Below are positions 1 to 11,099 of a DNA stretch of 64,000 nt, one piece after another. Every line of letters begins with the position of its first letter. The first letter of the stretch is position 1. Location of the stretch: contig OU452210.1 in NCBI GenBank assembly GCA_911728435.2, positions 6,696,001 to 6,760,000 of the forward strand, given 5' to 3'. The translations under genes and the position numbers were made by a program. Source of the DNA: Apoderus coryli (lineage: Eukaryota > Arthropoda > Insecta > Coleoptera > Attelabidae). Below the pieces are notes generated by a model. It ran no database searches. It worked only from the letters and a program-made list of their open reading frames with translations, and was not told where the DNA came from.

Positions 1-120
1 TATCTGTCGCTGTAGTGGAATAAATGAGTTAAGTGAAAACCGTTCGGTGAGAAAATGTGTGATTTTTACGTTATAAAAATTGCTAAAGTGATTTTTTGAT
101 TTTATAGAAAACACCATGGA

Positions 121-902
121 ATGCTTATAGTGAAGTTGAGTTCACCTTTAAATCAACTGAGGAAATTATTAAATGAATATGCTTTTGACATGCTTGTTCA
201 CTTAGGGTGGGTTGTATGGACCGAGTTTAACTACTGGATCAGTCTGATCTACGATCGTAATTTGCGAAAACAAAGTATGTTTCGTCCATCAAAGGAAACG
301 GCGAATTTTTTAGTTCAAGAATTAAATTAAAAAATACTAAATTAACATATTCAAGTAGTTTTCATTATAAAAGTCATATTCTTTTCTTAAATATTCCAAT
401 GGTGTGTGACAGTAGTTTAAAAATTAGGGATGTTGTGTGTCGCTATCCAGTCTCTACACATGATTGTTTGAAGTTTAACAATTATTTCAGAATAAGAGCG
501 CTTATGGAGGGTCAAGAGTTTGGTAATAGCGGAGAGTGGGTATAGTATAAAAATTATCTCCTAACGCCTTTTCGTAATCCTCGAACCAGAATAGAACAAC
601 CATATAGCAAATGCCAAGAACACGAAACTGTGTAGAACGCATGTTTGCTGCTTTGCTTTCCTGTACTGGCACTTGGAAGGTATTCGTTTAAACTTGGAAA
701 AAGTAGAAGGAATTGTTGTAGCATGCTCCATTTTACACAATACCTATAGCTACAGGAACTTTATCACAATGAAGTTGTCGATGAGGCCATACAGGTTATG
801 AATCGCGTTAATCCTGATATTCCTCAACATGATGATATAAACGTAAATAATGTGTACAGGCAGCAATTATTTTCCAAGGCTTTTGCGTCAAAGGTAGTGT
901 AA
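121..902 (+). pseudogene. Harbinger/PIF-type transposase remnant
   Basis: This is a broken DDE nuclease of a Harbinger-like DNA transposon. An N-terminal piece is open from 121 to 327 and ends with FRPSKETANFLVQEL, like the FR.SKET..L block of the family. After about 70 bases the catalytic part resumes near 400 in shifting frames: VCDSSLKIRDVVCRYP, then STHD, GNSGEW, YLLTPFRNP, TRNCVERMF, and finally a VVACSILHN block. The order and spacing match the family. The C-terminal RQQLFSKAF reaches a stop at 900-902. The second catalytic Asp (normally GDSGY) reads Asn (GNSG), there is an in-frame stop near 545, and a central stretch is deleted. It is certainly non-functional. The family call is recognition from motif order, not a database hit. 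Confidence 0.82.
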
Positions 903-944
903 TTATCATTAGTCAACTTTAATTAAAAAAACCTATTGCAGGTA

Positions 945-959
945 TACAGGGTGTCCCGG
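945..959 (+). repeat. TACAGGGTGTCCCGG terminal-repeat motif
   Basis: The motif TACAGGGTGTCCCGG resembles the terminal inverted repeats seen around other mobile modules in this window (for example 49001, 49290, 50246, 50538). It lies about 420 bp upstream of a DUF4817-type transposase remnant and may be its left end. No partner end was found downstream. Confidence 0.5.
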
Positions 960-1379
960 AAAAACTAATATGACAAGTTCCATTCTTTTTTTTCTTTTGC
1001 GCGCACCCCTTATGAACATATAGGGCCCTAAAAGACGCCAACAGAAATTCGTTTTCGTATAAAATAACATTTATAGTTATTTGTATAAGATAACAAAAAG
1101 TTGATTTGATGGACACTAGTGAGGACCCATTAAAATAATGTCCTGAAATCTAAATTACCTGTATAATAAACATTTTAAAATTCTAAATTTGAGTACTCTG
1201 ATTGCTTATCTAAAAAACGCATTGGTTTAGTGTTATCGAGAAAAACAAATAATTCACAGAATCTGTACAGAAAAAAAAAACGTATGTTTGCAAACGTTTC
1301 TTTGCATGGTACAAAATAAAAATTCTCATCCTGCACTTGACAATTCCTCTAATTTAATATCTGGTAGTTATTTCGCAAA

Positions 1380-2005
1380 ATGGAACTCACGTTGTATGAA
1401 TATGCAGATATACATCTGATGTATGTTTTTGCGGCTTGCAATGCTTTGGAAGCTAGAAGAAAGATTTCCTAATCACAAGTATTTTCAACGAATTGATCAA
1501 ATTTCTAATGGAGCATGGTATGATATTAAGTACAGTTAATAAGGTAATATTTCTGACATCATTCAAAATTTTAGAGAATTTTGGAAACACAGTTATTGAT
1601 GTTCGTCGGAGAAGGACAGTGCATGTGTCACAATTACAGCAAAAAAACCCCTGCTGTAGATGATACTCTCTTAACGAGCACTCGACAAATAACAGCACAA
1701 TTTAATACGTCGAAAATTGTAGTTCACAGAGGTTTTTGTGAGCAGCTCTTGTATCCAGACCATTTGCAAGAAGTACATCAACTGCTTCCTGAAGATTTTC
1801 CTCGGAGAATGCAGTTCGCAAACTGGCTCTTGCATCAGCACCGAAACAATGCAAACTTCGTTAGCACTATCCTTTTTCCATATGAAGCAGGGTTTACCTA
1901 CTTCACATGAACGGGCTCATGAAAATCCTCATGGCACTGTTGTTGCTCATCGCCAACATTAGTTGATATCTGAGCGGGATTCATCAATTCATTCAATTTT
2001 TTGCT
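1380..2005 (+). pseudogene. DUF4817/DDE_3-type insect transposase remnant
   Basis: The start reads MELTLYEYADIHLMYVFAAC, which resembles the DUF4817 N-terminus (EYADIHLIYG...CN). After a frameshift it continues EERFPNHKYFQRIDQIS, the RFPN block. From 1581 a longer frame carries RQITAQF, then YPDHLQEVHQLLPEDFPRRM (the YP.HLQ.VQ.L.P.D...R block), FVSTILFPYEAGFT (the DDE strand, with Tyr where Asp is usual in TDEAGF), ENPHGTVVAHRQH in another frame, and VDI-stop-AGFIN matching VNVWAGI. The C-terminal catalytic half is missing. At least three frameshifts and a stop make it dead. The family is known from insects as a Tc1/mariner relative, and the assignment rests on motif order. Confidence 0.8.
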
Positions 2006-2139
2006 TGGACTAGTTTTATTATTAGCCTTGCTCAGGTACATCTCTTTTCTTACAATATTTTGGTGTATACCACTTTTAGTAGGTATTTTTGTTTGAATCT
2101 GATTCAAACGAACAACTTCCCCAAATTGAGATTGGCGTA

Positions 2140-2389
2140 AATTTTGATCGAAGAGAAGTTTAACAACGAAATAACCTTCTGGTATAAGAACAACATGCTA
2201 TTAAAAATGCTTACCCACCCACCGTATTCTCCAGATTTAGCCCCCAGCGACTTTTTCCTGCTTTCAGATCTCAAGAGAATGCTTGCTGGAAAGAAATTTA
2301 AGTCCAATGATGAAGTAATCGCTGAAACTGGTAGATACGAATCGAAGTTTTATTATTTTTTTATTTTTAATCCTAAACCCACTAAAAAC
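2140..2389 (+). pseudogene. mariner-family transposase C-terminal fragment
   Basis: An open stretch contains LTHPPYSPDLAPSDFFL followed by LKRMLAGKKF and NDEVIAE. This is the unmistakable mariner block HPPYSPDLAPSD, with its final catalytic Asp, plus the downstream LK..L.G..F region. Nothing of the N-terminal half is visible upstream, where the DUF4817 remnant ends, so this is a short 5'-truncated fragment. The frame runs out in an AT-rich tail near 2389. No terminal repeats are seen. Confidence 0.85.
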
Positions 2390-2399
2390 TGAATGATTA

Positions 2400-4540
2400 A
2401 TGTATTTGATTTGCATTTGAAACTAAAACTGTACTCTGTACTTATGTCGGACATTATTTGCTCTCATTATCGATCAGCTAGTTAAATAGTAATTAATATT
2501 TTGTATTTCTGAGTTTCAACATCTCGGGTTGCGAAGGATATAATTTTCTTTGATCGCGAGTAATTAAAAAATATAAAAATAAAGATGCACCATAAGGATC
2601 AAATGAAATGTCTTCTGCTTTTTCTAAAAGAAGGCAATGAATACAGAAAATTATATAGGGACTAGAGAGAAGTCGCATTAAAAATTGCAAAACAGAACTT
2701 CAATAGTGGAGACATAGAAGGCATGGTTGTTGATGATGATGATGAAAGTATTAATTTATTTACCATATTAAAATTACCGAATTAATTTATTTAATATGCA
2801 TACTATATTACGCTCACATTAATCCAATTAAAACTTGCATAACTATACTAATTAAGTGCGCTTATCTAATTAAAAAATGCTTTCGTGATAAAACTGCGTA
2901 TACCTATTAAATAACACATGTGCAATTTGTTTTGTAAATAAAATTGTTTGCAACAACTACCATACAAGAGTTTAGTTACAAATAATTTCACACTGCATCA
3001 CACAATTATTACCACGATCAATAATAATTAGTTTTATATGAGCAATCTGTGAATATGCATTACACAATTTTTAGTGACGGCGTTTTTGTCTGTGCTGTCA
3101 GTAGTAGTAGCGGAGGCATGTACTTGTACTTTAAGTTTAGAATTATATCACTACTTCTAAAATGATAAACCGACTTAATATTGTCAAAACAATAATTTTT
3201 TGTTCGATATATTTTTTGTTTGTTTTATTTCAAATACAATGGTGTTATTTTGTTAAAAAATTTTTTGTAGTTTACCCATGTGATGTGATTTGGAGCAGAC
3301 ATCTCACGTCCTAATAAAACAAATATCAAAGCCAAAGAGCAGGCATAATCACAACAATAATGAGTACCTATACGTAACTTTCATCTATTTATGCCACATT
3401 TCGAAGTTGGATTTTCTCCTTCCTTAAATAACACTCAAAATATATTTTAGTATTAGACACTAAATTTTAATACAGTGTTAATATATTTTAGCATGTTATG
3501 ACACCATAAAAATACTTAAAATAAAATAAAGACAAAAATGTTATTTATTAACTTTATGATTGAATGTGTAAAAAAATATATAAATACTTAGAAATCCTTG
3601 GTAAAAGATAAATTAATAAAAACATACAGCGAATTAAATTTGTATTTATTAGTTTGTCTACGAGTGTCTAATATAGGCTGCAGAATTTGATTTGAATTTA
3701 ATACACTGTAGCCTGTAGGTAATAGCAAAGATTAATGTACACAAATTAATCTTTGGTAAGAGCAATGTGACATAAAAAATGAAAAATCCCCTCTCTAAAA
3801 AAGCAAGGTAAAATTTGAATTGCCTAACAAACAATAAATGTTCAAAATCCTGAAAACCGGATATCGATATTGTGTTGTCGGTGTTAAAGAAGAAAAACCA
3901 ATTGCCATGAAATTGTATAGCTACTTTAAATTTAGAGTTTTTCCTATATGCCTATATGCAACATTTTATTCTAAATAATATTTTTAAATACAATACAAAT
4001 GAAATTTTAAGAAAGAAGTTTAAGTTTTATTTTATTACTTATGTTAATTTGATTGGGAAATGTATTACCAAAATAAAATAAAAAAGCAATCACAAAAATT
4101 GAAATTGAACATTCTTTTCAAAAATTAGTGAATTAACATACCTTAAATCTTCCATAAAATTGTTATGATTAAAATGTATTCACTTAAACATATCCTGCAC
4201 CGTACGTGCTCACGCAAAATATTTATGGAAACCGTATTCAAGTAATTGTGAAAGATGAAAGGCGTCACGTTCAGAGCAGTTTGCCCAGCTTTTCATTTAA
4301 CTGGAAACGAAAAGAATTTTAGTTGTGAGTTAGGCCATAGACAAATGCAATATTAAATCGGCAAAAACTGGTAATGAGACTGGAATTATCCACAGAAATG
4401 TGTTTAGAATATTGCGAATATAGTTGACAAACTGACACTATGTGTTGCGAAGAAGGCAGAAATCACCCAGTGACAGCAGATGCCAAATATTATTATCATT
4501 TAATTTGGAAGTTGTCATTATTAGATAATTTTCTTTTCTG
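2400..4540. other. AT-rich stretch without recognisable gene
   Basis: Over 2 kb of AT-rich DNA. A short GATGAT run lies near 2732. I see no conserved protein motif, RNA gene or clear repeat in it. Confidence 0.6.
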
Positions 4541-4551
4541 AGTTTTTTTGT

Positions 4552-4680
4552 AATAAATAATGAAAATAATACAATTATAATAATAATTACTAATCAAATT
4601 CTGTTTCGTTACGGAGGTCTTATATTTTTGATTATATTATATCTTGTCGGGAAAGTTTTTGGGCGACACAACCGATTTTT
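4552..4680 (-). mobile_element. R1 repeat family, copy a (terminal ~130 bp)
   Basis: The stretch ends with GGGCGACACAACCGATTTTT, preceded by CTTGTCGGGAAAGTTTT and GTTTCGTTACGGAGGTC. The same block recurs, on either strand, at 6344, 11692, 44606, 48759 and 62723. This copy points leftwards and, with the copy at 6344, forms an inverted pair 1.66 kb apart. No coding capacity is seen, so the class is unknown. Confidence 0.7.
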
Positions 4681-4689
4681 GTCATTTTA

Positions 4690-6340
4690 ATACAAAAAAA
4701 ATGCTAATAAAACTACAGTAATGTATGCCTTGTACAGTATTTTAAAATAAAATAACACTTATAATTGTATTTTCTTTTCCTTTGAGTTACATTTTAGAAA
4801 GTTTTGGAACATCCAATGCTTGCGATTCCTGCTTGATGCTATGTATCTCCGATAAGTTTCAAATATATCACGTCGATAATATATTTCCACTATCTTTATT
4901 TATTTATACCTATATATGTATATTAAATTTAAAGAATTAGGTTTAAATTCACAGAATTTGACAATTAGGTATATTATTGTTAAACAATGGCTTTAAAACC
5001 ATGGAAACACTGACAACAATAAAAATACCGATGGTTTAATAAATAATCTAATCTAAGGAGCACCTTACAAGTGACAATGTGTCAGACTATGGCGTACCAG
5101 TATTTTCGAAATCGTCATAAAAGTTGAATTTGTATTATTATATAGGTAGGTAGTTATTTTATGGTGGATACATTTAATTGGCCACCAGATATCTACTTTT
5201 CTTAAAATTTATCATATGAAAGAAAACTATGAATTTTTTATGCTATAATGTATAATAATAAATAAAATGTTTTATAAATAACGATTCACTAGTTGAGAAC
5301 GAAACAACAAAAAAGGTATCATTAGGTCAGGACGGTGAAACTTTTCAAATAATTAACGACCTAAACTGGAATTTTCAGATTATACAACATAACTTATTCA
5401 ATAGTTCTTTTGAGAAAAAAAAAAAAAAATGATTAATGTACATAATATTAGTTTTGTATCCACTCATTTATGAAGTAATTTTTGAGTGTTTAATAAAAGC
5501 TATTTTTTATAGCATTGTTAAGAAAATTGTGTTGAATATTTCAGCAATTAAACTATCAGATGAATTATTAGGTGTAAAACGCGTGTATTATATTTATAAT
5601 GATTCGTAGTAGAATATTTACATTTAATTAATTTAACATTTATAATTCCCTAGGTTATCATAACAACTATACAGGTGGTCTCAAACAGTATGTGTCACTA
5701 TTGCGATGTCCGAAACCGTTGGATTCCGACAGAAAAGATGTCTATCCTCTGTCTTAATTGCTAACAATAATATGTTCGTAGTGTTACCATTTGTCATCAG
5801 TTTTATAAATTATGGAAGGCGCTCTCTTATTCGGTAATTTTAAAACAAATGTAAACGTTAAATGAGAGGTTCTTATAATTGCAATATCGCTACCAACTTT
5901 TATTTGAAATTTCATTTTCTACACAACTATTTATCACTTTCCTCCTTACATAACCGAAAAATTTATCATCCGAAAAGTAAAAATACGGTATCTTTTCGAT
6001 ACACAGTTTATATGTACAACATCATAGTATTCGACGAAATAGGCTAGCAAAATTCTTGTTAAAGAGAAAGTAAAGGAAAAATACTATACGCAGTATTATT
6101 TTTGTTCAAACAATTCATTCTCCATTTCATATTTCCAAGTATTTCAAATTAATTTGTAAAAAATTCATGGAAATCCGATGAAACTAGTTTCCGAACCAAC
6201 CTCTTCATATAAGAGCAAAGCTTCGTACCTATTTATTATTTTTAACTTTACAAATATTCGACTGTAAACCACGTAGGTTGAATAAGAAAATTGGAAGGGA
6301 TAAATCAATCAAGAAGTATTCTCAACAACTTTTCTTTAGT
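4690..6340. other. AT-rich spacer between inverted R1 copies a and b
   Basis: The stretch lies between two outward-pointing R1 ends. It has an A-run near 5416-5429 but no protein motif or structured RNA that I can recognise. The 61-codon ORF near 5862 shows no family signature. Confidence 0.5.
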
Positions 6341-6343
6341 CAT

Positions 6344-6900
6344 TAAAAAAAATCGGTTGTGTCGCCCCAAAACTTTCCCGACAAGATATAATACACTTAA
6401 AAAAATATATGCTTGAGTAAAGAAACAGAGTTTTGATGATTATTATAATTGTATTCTTTTCATTATTTCCAATAAAATAACGTAACAAACCAACTACTTT
6501 ATTCAAAAATTAGAAGAAAACAATATTTCCAGAGCTGGGAATCGAAGCCAGAACCTTCCGCATGCGCAGCGCACGCTCTATCAATGCCGCCCAAAAACCC
6601 TTTATCAAATTTATTTATTATATTCTAATAAGAATAATATATATGTTCCAACTACCTAAATGGTGAAATTTTAAACGCAATTTTCTTGAGAACTATGGGG
6701 GCTAATATATAAAGTAACCTATCGCTGTAAAGCAGTTAAAAGTGGTTTAAAATGATGTATCACTCTACTTCTATTTGAAAATTTGGCGATTGTGTCAATA
6801 TCACTGATTAGGTGTCATTTTTAGGTGTAACATTTGGGGTCGGCTTTGTCATCTCGGAATAGAACTCTGAATAGAAAAAAAAATAACTTCATAGAAACGA
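6344..6900 (+). mobile_element. R1 repeat family, copy b (longest)
   Basis: It begins AAAAATCGGTTGTGTCGCCCC and runs through CAAAACTTTCCCGACAAG. Further in it shares with copies c and d the blocks TTCTTGAGAACTATGGGGGC and AAAATGATGTATCACTC. It also carries a tRNA-like segment (6529-6592) that is mostly missing from copy d. The right boundary is uncertain. No ORF is seen. Confidence 0.65.
6529..6592 (-). repeat. tRNA-derived (SINE-like) segment inside R1 copy b
   Basis: Read on the minus strand, the end GGCTTCGATTCCCAGC resembles a pol III B box with tRNA T-arm. It is preceded by a GC-rich stem (GCGCTGCGCATGCG) in anticodon-arm position and GGCATTGATAGAGCG in A-box position. I do not see a convincing acceptor stem, so this is tRNA-like rather than a functional tRNA. 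Confidence 0.5.
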
Positions 6901-9480
6901 CCTCTTCATGCTTCATTATAAGGTGATAACGCTAAAAATACTTATGTTCGTAATTTAAAAGTTTTCATTAAGAAAAATATTTCTCGAATAGTTAATAAGA
7001 CGTTTATTAAGAGCCAAAAAAGAGTTGGTTAATTTGTGATTTAGATACCGTACTTGAATCAAACAATATAAGGACAATTAACAAAACATTATTAATTAAC
7101 ATGAAACAGTTTTACAAACGAAAACAATCAAAACGAACATCAACAAATACATGTGTTATGTATACTACAGGTTCTTAATTATTATTTTCTTGTTCTTACC
7201 TAAATCAACTACATCTACACATGCAACGTCGAGTCATGACACCTAAGGACTTGCTTACCACCTCACTAGGTAGTCTGGGATTCTAACCCAAACTAAAACC
7301 AGAGAACAAGTTGTTCTCTGCTAAAACTCTGCCTTATCTTTGTAGTATGGCTCGGGAACCGTCCCTTTTCAATGTCCTCGTTTGATTGTCCTCTGTTGCT
7401 GTAGTCTTCTGTTGTTGATTGTCGTCTGTTGCTGTTGTCCTCTGTTGGTGGTGTCTAGAAAATCCTCTGTAACATACATTTAGATTAGTAGACCTGACAT
7501 GATAGAAACAATATTAGTTGGTGTCTTAATGGTGGTATATGGACACAAAACATACCCCCTTATGTTTTGGGGTATATGAACAACACCGAGGAGTATAGAA
7601 CAATAAAGCTGCCACTTACGTGGTTAGCACATAAATATAAAGAAGGGGGTTGATGTACACGGATTGTGATATTTTCATACACACACGCTTAGAGCAAGAA
7701 TTTCATTTAGATTACCAAAAATCACTTATACTGATATTTCAATAGTTTGATGCATATAACTAGTGTTAAGTAACAGCAATCAAATTTATTAGAGAGGTCC
7801 TCCTTGATACACATCTCATAAAGATTAAAGTGTATGGCATAGTAAAATTTTTAGCAGATTTATTAATAATGTAGAATTGACCACCCGTTACAAAAATATA
7901 TTTTATATTCGTTGAAACAAGGAACCAAAGTGGATTTTTTTTTACTTATACCAACCAATAATTTTATAAATTCTACCATCGAAAACAAGTGAGTAGGTAC
8001 TATCCTACCTTTTGATATGAGAATAACAAGAAAAAGTCCATCTTCTCCCAGTTAAGTTTTTAAAATTCAGAAATAGCGATAAAACTCCGAGTCAAAATTC
8101 ACTCATTTATTATTATCAACTATAGGGACATTTTAAATTATTTTTTATATTATTATCAGCTAAAAAATATTGGTATATATCTTTTTTTTAAATTACTGAG
8201 GGAAAACAAGAAATCTACCTTAAACATACAAAGTTAATCGTCGTTCAATGGATGAATCTACATATATAAATGCATCACTGGTAGTGTCAGAATAAGATAT
8301 ACATCTTTGAGCACCCTCATGAGTTCGAATGAAGCTACAAAAATTGATATCATCGCTCATCAGCGTTCGAAAATCATTTATTTATATTTTTATAAATAAA
8401 TAAAAGTTTCATACTTCAATTGACCACTTAATAAAAATAATTTTTATATAATTATGATAACGCCCATAGATAGATAAAGTATATAATCTAAGCCAACATC
8501 AAATTTTTTATAGGTAATGTCCCACATTTATTCTGGTAACGAAATTCAATTTTATTTATGTAACATGTTATTTGGCTACTGTGACACTTATTTGTATCTA
8601 TACTCGTATTTTTATGTGACATATGGGTATTATTTTGCTTTTATAAATTTGAAATAATGTTTTTTGTGTTTGTATTTTTGTAAATTGTTAAAAGTAAGAA
8701 ATTGTTCTTTTTTGGAATAGCCTGAAGAAGCCAAAATAAATTCGCTAAAGGTCGTAAAGCATAATTTAGCATTGCCATCAGCCTGACGACAGCCACATAA
8801 AACTGAGGACACCAGATTTAAAGTAAAGATAATTTCGTGCCATATCGGACAAAATTATCTAAAAAGAGGATTTTGTAAATTAGCAGAGCCGCAATTAAAT
8901 TCTTGTTAAAATTAAAGTTAGGAGGAAATAAATCATGAAGTTTAAATTTACGGGAAACAAAGTCTTCGTAAATGTACCATTTGAAATAAAACTAATTTAC
9001 CAAAAACAAAACATATTTAATATATAATATACCGTAGCAAATCTTTAACAAGTATGTAATTTTATTTGAGTTTACGTTTAATCATATGATGTTTGGATGA
9101 CCCTAATGTTATTTTTAGTAATGGCAGAAAATTCCGAAAATCTGGTAAACATGTTAAAATGCTCAAGCGCATGTTAATGTGTTATGAAGTCTAAAAATGT
9201 CAACAATTGTTTGGAGCTTCCTCCAGAACGATAATGTTTGTTCGTGGGTCCTGCCATTCTGGTTGCACTTAATGCAGCAATGTCAATGTTGAATCGTTTT
9301 ATATCAGTAATAAGAATATTGTCCATGATTGGATAGTGTAGTATTTTAGCTGGTGTAACCGATTGAAAGAAATATTAGTAAACCATTTTAATAAATTTAT
9401 TAAAGAAGATATTAAAAGCATATAAAATCACTCAACTATAAGTTAAGAATGACAAAGAAAAAGATCAGATTGGTTGATTT
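6900..9480. other. AT-rich non-coding stretch
   Basis: It holds a perfect 10-bp-arm palindrome (CAGAGAACAA / TTGTTCTCTG, 7300-7320), an imperfect TGTTGCTGTTGTC repeat at 7375-7450, and a stem motif CCTGAAGAAG...TTCGCTAAAGGTCG at 8721-8755 like those of Penelope-type tails. Otherwise I see no gene. Confidence 0.5.
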
Positions 9481-9550
9481 GATTCCAGTTGGGCGCCTCT
9501 GATCAACATGATGAAAACGGCGCGCAGCGTCGTTCTGCCGGCGTCGTGAA

Positions 9551-9557
9551 TATAAAA
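9551..9557 (+). promoter_or_regulatory. candidate TATA box in a CpG-richer patch
   Basis: TATAAAA follows a locally GC-rich block (9490-9548, rich in CG dinucleotides) in otherwise AT-rich DNA. A short reading frame ending at a perfect splice donor lies 130 bp downstream. The arrangement resembles a pol II core promoter, but TATAAAA is common by chance in such DNA. Confidence 0.3.
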
Positions 9558-9682
9558 CGTGCAGTATGTTTCGAGAACTGTGTAAGAGCGTTAAACTCAG
9601 GTGTCGGGTTAAATATATACGATATAAATATCGTTAAAAAATGATAAACTTTTTGCAATGGAGTATAAGTTAGTTCTAACTG

Positions 9683-9752
9683 ATGAAAGAGGGACTTGGT
9701 GTTTTGAGGAAAATCTTCCGAACTATCCTACCACAATTTAGTATGAATAAAG
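9683..9752 (+). CDS. candidate short first coding exon of an unidentified gene
   Basis: An ATG at 9683 opens 23 codons (beginning MKEGLGVLRKIFRTILPQ) and runs without stop into AAG|GTAAGT at 9752/9753, a perfect consensus splice donor. It lies downstream of a TATAAAA (9551) in a CpG-richer patch. An alternative ATG at 9660 (MEYKLVLTDERG...) gives a 27-codon frame with a stop just before the donor. I recognise neither peptide and found no matching acceptor exon. This is the most host-gene-like signal in the window, but the evidence is only signal geometry. It could equally be the 5' end of a mobile element or chance. Confidence 0.22.
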
Positions 9753-10190
9753 GTAAGTAAATAATAGATTCTCTGAAGTAATCCATTACTGACATCGTTT
9801 AATTTATCTTCAAAATAATAGATTTGTGATATATTTTATTTTTTTATGTTTATATTTCATGTCTGTGTTTCATTCTATTAATAATTAATATAAACATTAT
9901 TATATCACTTTTTAATTAACATGAAACCATTTTTGTGATATTTTATCATATCCGAACGATAGCTAGGTACGGTATAAGTAATATTGTTTGAAATAATTAA
10001 TAGCAGATTTTATGCAGGGGATGGTATAGTGCGTAGTTCTATCTATAGTTTGGACAAACTATTAGAAAAAAAGTTATTAAAAATAATTATTATATTACAA
10101 GTTGCTTTACAAATAATATGAAATGAAGTTTGGAAATAATTTGACTGGGTCCGAAATTGATTTAAAATTGTTTCATATATTATCTGAAAG

Positions 10191-10191
10191 A

Positions 10192-10218
<27 letters not shown>
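10191..10218. repeat. (AT)n microsatellite
   Basis: About 14 uninterrupted AT units. Confidence 0.95.
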
Positions 10219-10223
<5 letters not shown>

Positions 10224-10467
10224 ATATTTATATCTACTGTATAAAATATTATATTTTAAGTATATTTGGATATTTTTTAATTTAGCTCAGAGATCATGTA
10301 TGCAATACTTGATGATTTTAAATATCTTTTTGTGAATTATAAGCGACTTTTTTAATTTAATTTTTTCATATATATTTATAGATATAAATAAACAAACAAA
10401 GATATTCAACTAAGTTGACAGAGTATAGTATATCACCGATATACAAAGAAAAATGAAATAAACTAAC

Positions 10468-10592
10468 TTGTACGAATTAAAGAAATCGCGTGACACAAGC
10501 TGAATTTGAACCAACATCTCCCAATTGCCGGTCAGGTGTTTTAACCAATTAAACTATCGTGGCACATGAATGAAACTTCTTTAATTCGAACA
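10468..10592 (-). mobile_element. small inverted-repeat element with tRNA-like core
   Basis: The arms TTGTACGAATTAAAGAA (10468-10484) and TTCTTTAATTCGAACA (10577-10592) are inverted copies. Between them the minus strand reads an A-box-like TGCCACGATAGTTTAATTGG (10543-10563) and a B-box-like GGTTCAAATTCAGC (10499-10512), the spacing of a tRNA gene. It looks like a tRNA-derived SINE head in a short inverted-repeat unit. A second hairpin follows at 10597-10626 (CTTGCT...AGCAAG). Confidence 0.5.
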
Positions 10593-10680
10593 TGCCTTGC
10601 TGCACAGCACATAGGAAGCAAGGTATGTACGAATTTAACGTGAATATTTGTAGTCTTGTTAATTTTAAATGAACAGACCC

Positions 10681-11060
10681 AGTGAATCATCTCTGTTTTT
10701 ATCACATCACAGTGTCATGTTCAGTTCAGACTCACATTTTCATCAGTCCGAAAAAATATTTTTTATCCATTATCTTAAGAAATTAAGAGATCAAAGCGGT
10801 GGACGTGGATAAAAAAATATTTTTTCGGACTGATGAAAATGTGTGTCTGAACTGAACATGACACTTAATTTCTTAAGAGATCAAAGCGGTGGACGTGGAT
10901 AAAAAATATTTTTTCGGACTGATGAAAATGTGTGTCTGAACTGAACATGACACTGTGATGTGATAAAAACAGGGATGATTCACTTAATTTCTTAAGAGAT
11001 CAAAGCGTTGGACGTGGATAAAAAATATTTGTTCGGACTGATGAAAATTCATCAGTTGCC
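10681..11060. mobile_element. fold-back element with internal tandem units
   Basis: Left arm 10681-10775 (AGTGAATCAT...TTTTTTATCC) is the inverted copy of the right arm ending at 10984 (...GGGATGATTCACT). The arms contain AGTGTCATGTTCAGTTCAGA and TCATCAGTCCGAAAAAATAT. Between and beyond them a unit starting AGAGATCAAAGCGGTGGACG occurs three times (about 10787, 10876 and 10995), the last outside the right arm. It is non-coding and would form a long hairpin if transcribed. No target duplication is evident. Confidence 0.8.
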
Positions 11061-11099
11061 TATCCCCTCCAAAAAAGTCACTACTAAGTGGCATGAAAA

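Noticed and set aside
8340..8372. CTGATGAGCGATGATATC on the minus strand as hammerhead candidate
   Set aside because: The stem II partner and GAAAC box are missing.
9675..9700. CTGATGA as a possible hammerhead core
   Set aside because: No stem II or GAAA box follows. The same holds for CTGATGA at 10918, 11037, 37829, 54760, 55912 and 62695.
10681..11060. Considered as a CRISPR-like array because of repeated units
   Set aside because: Eukaryotic context, only three units, no regular spacers. The inverted arms explain the structure.
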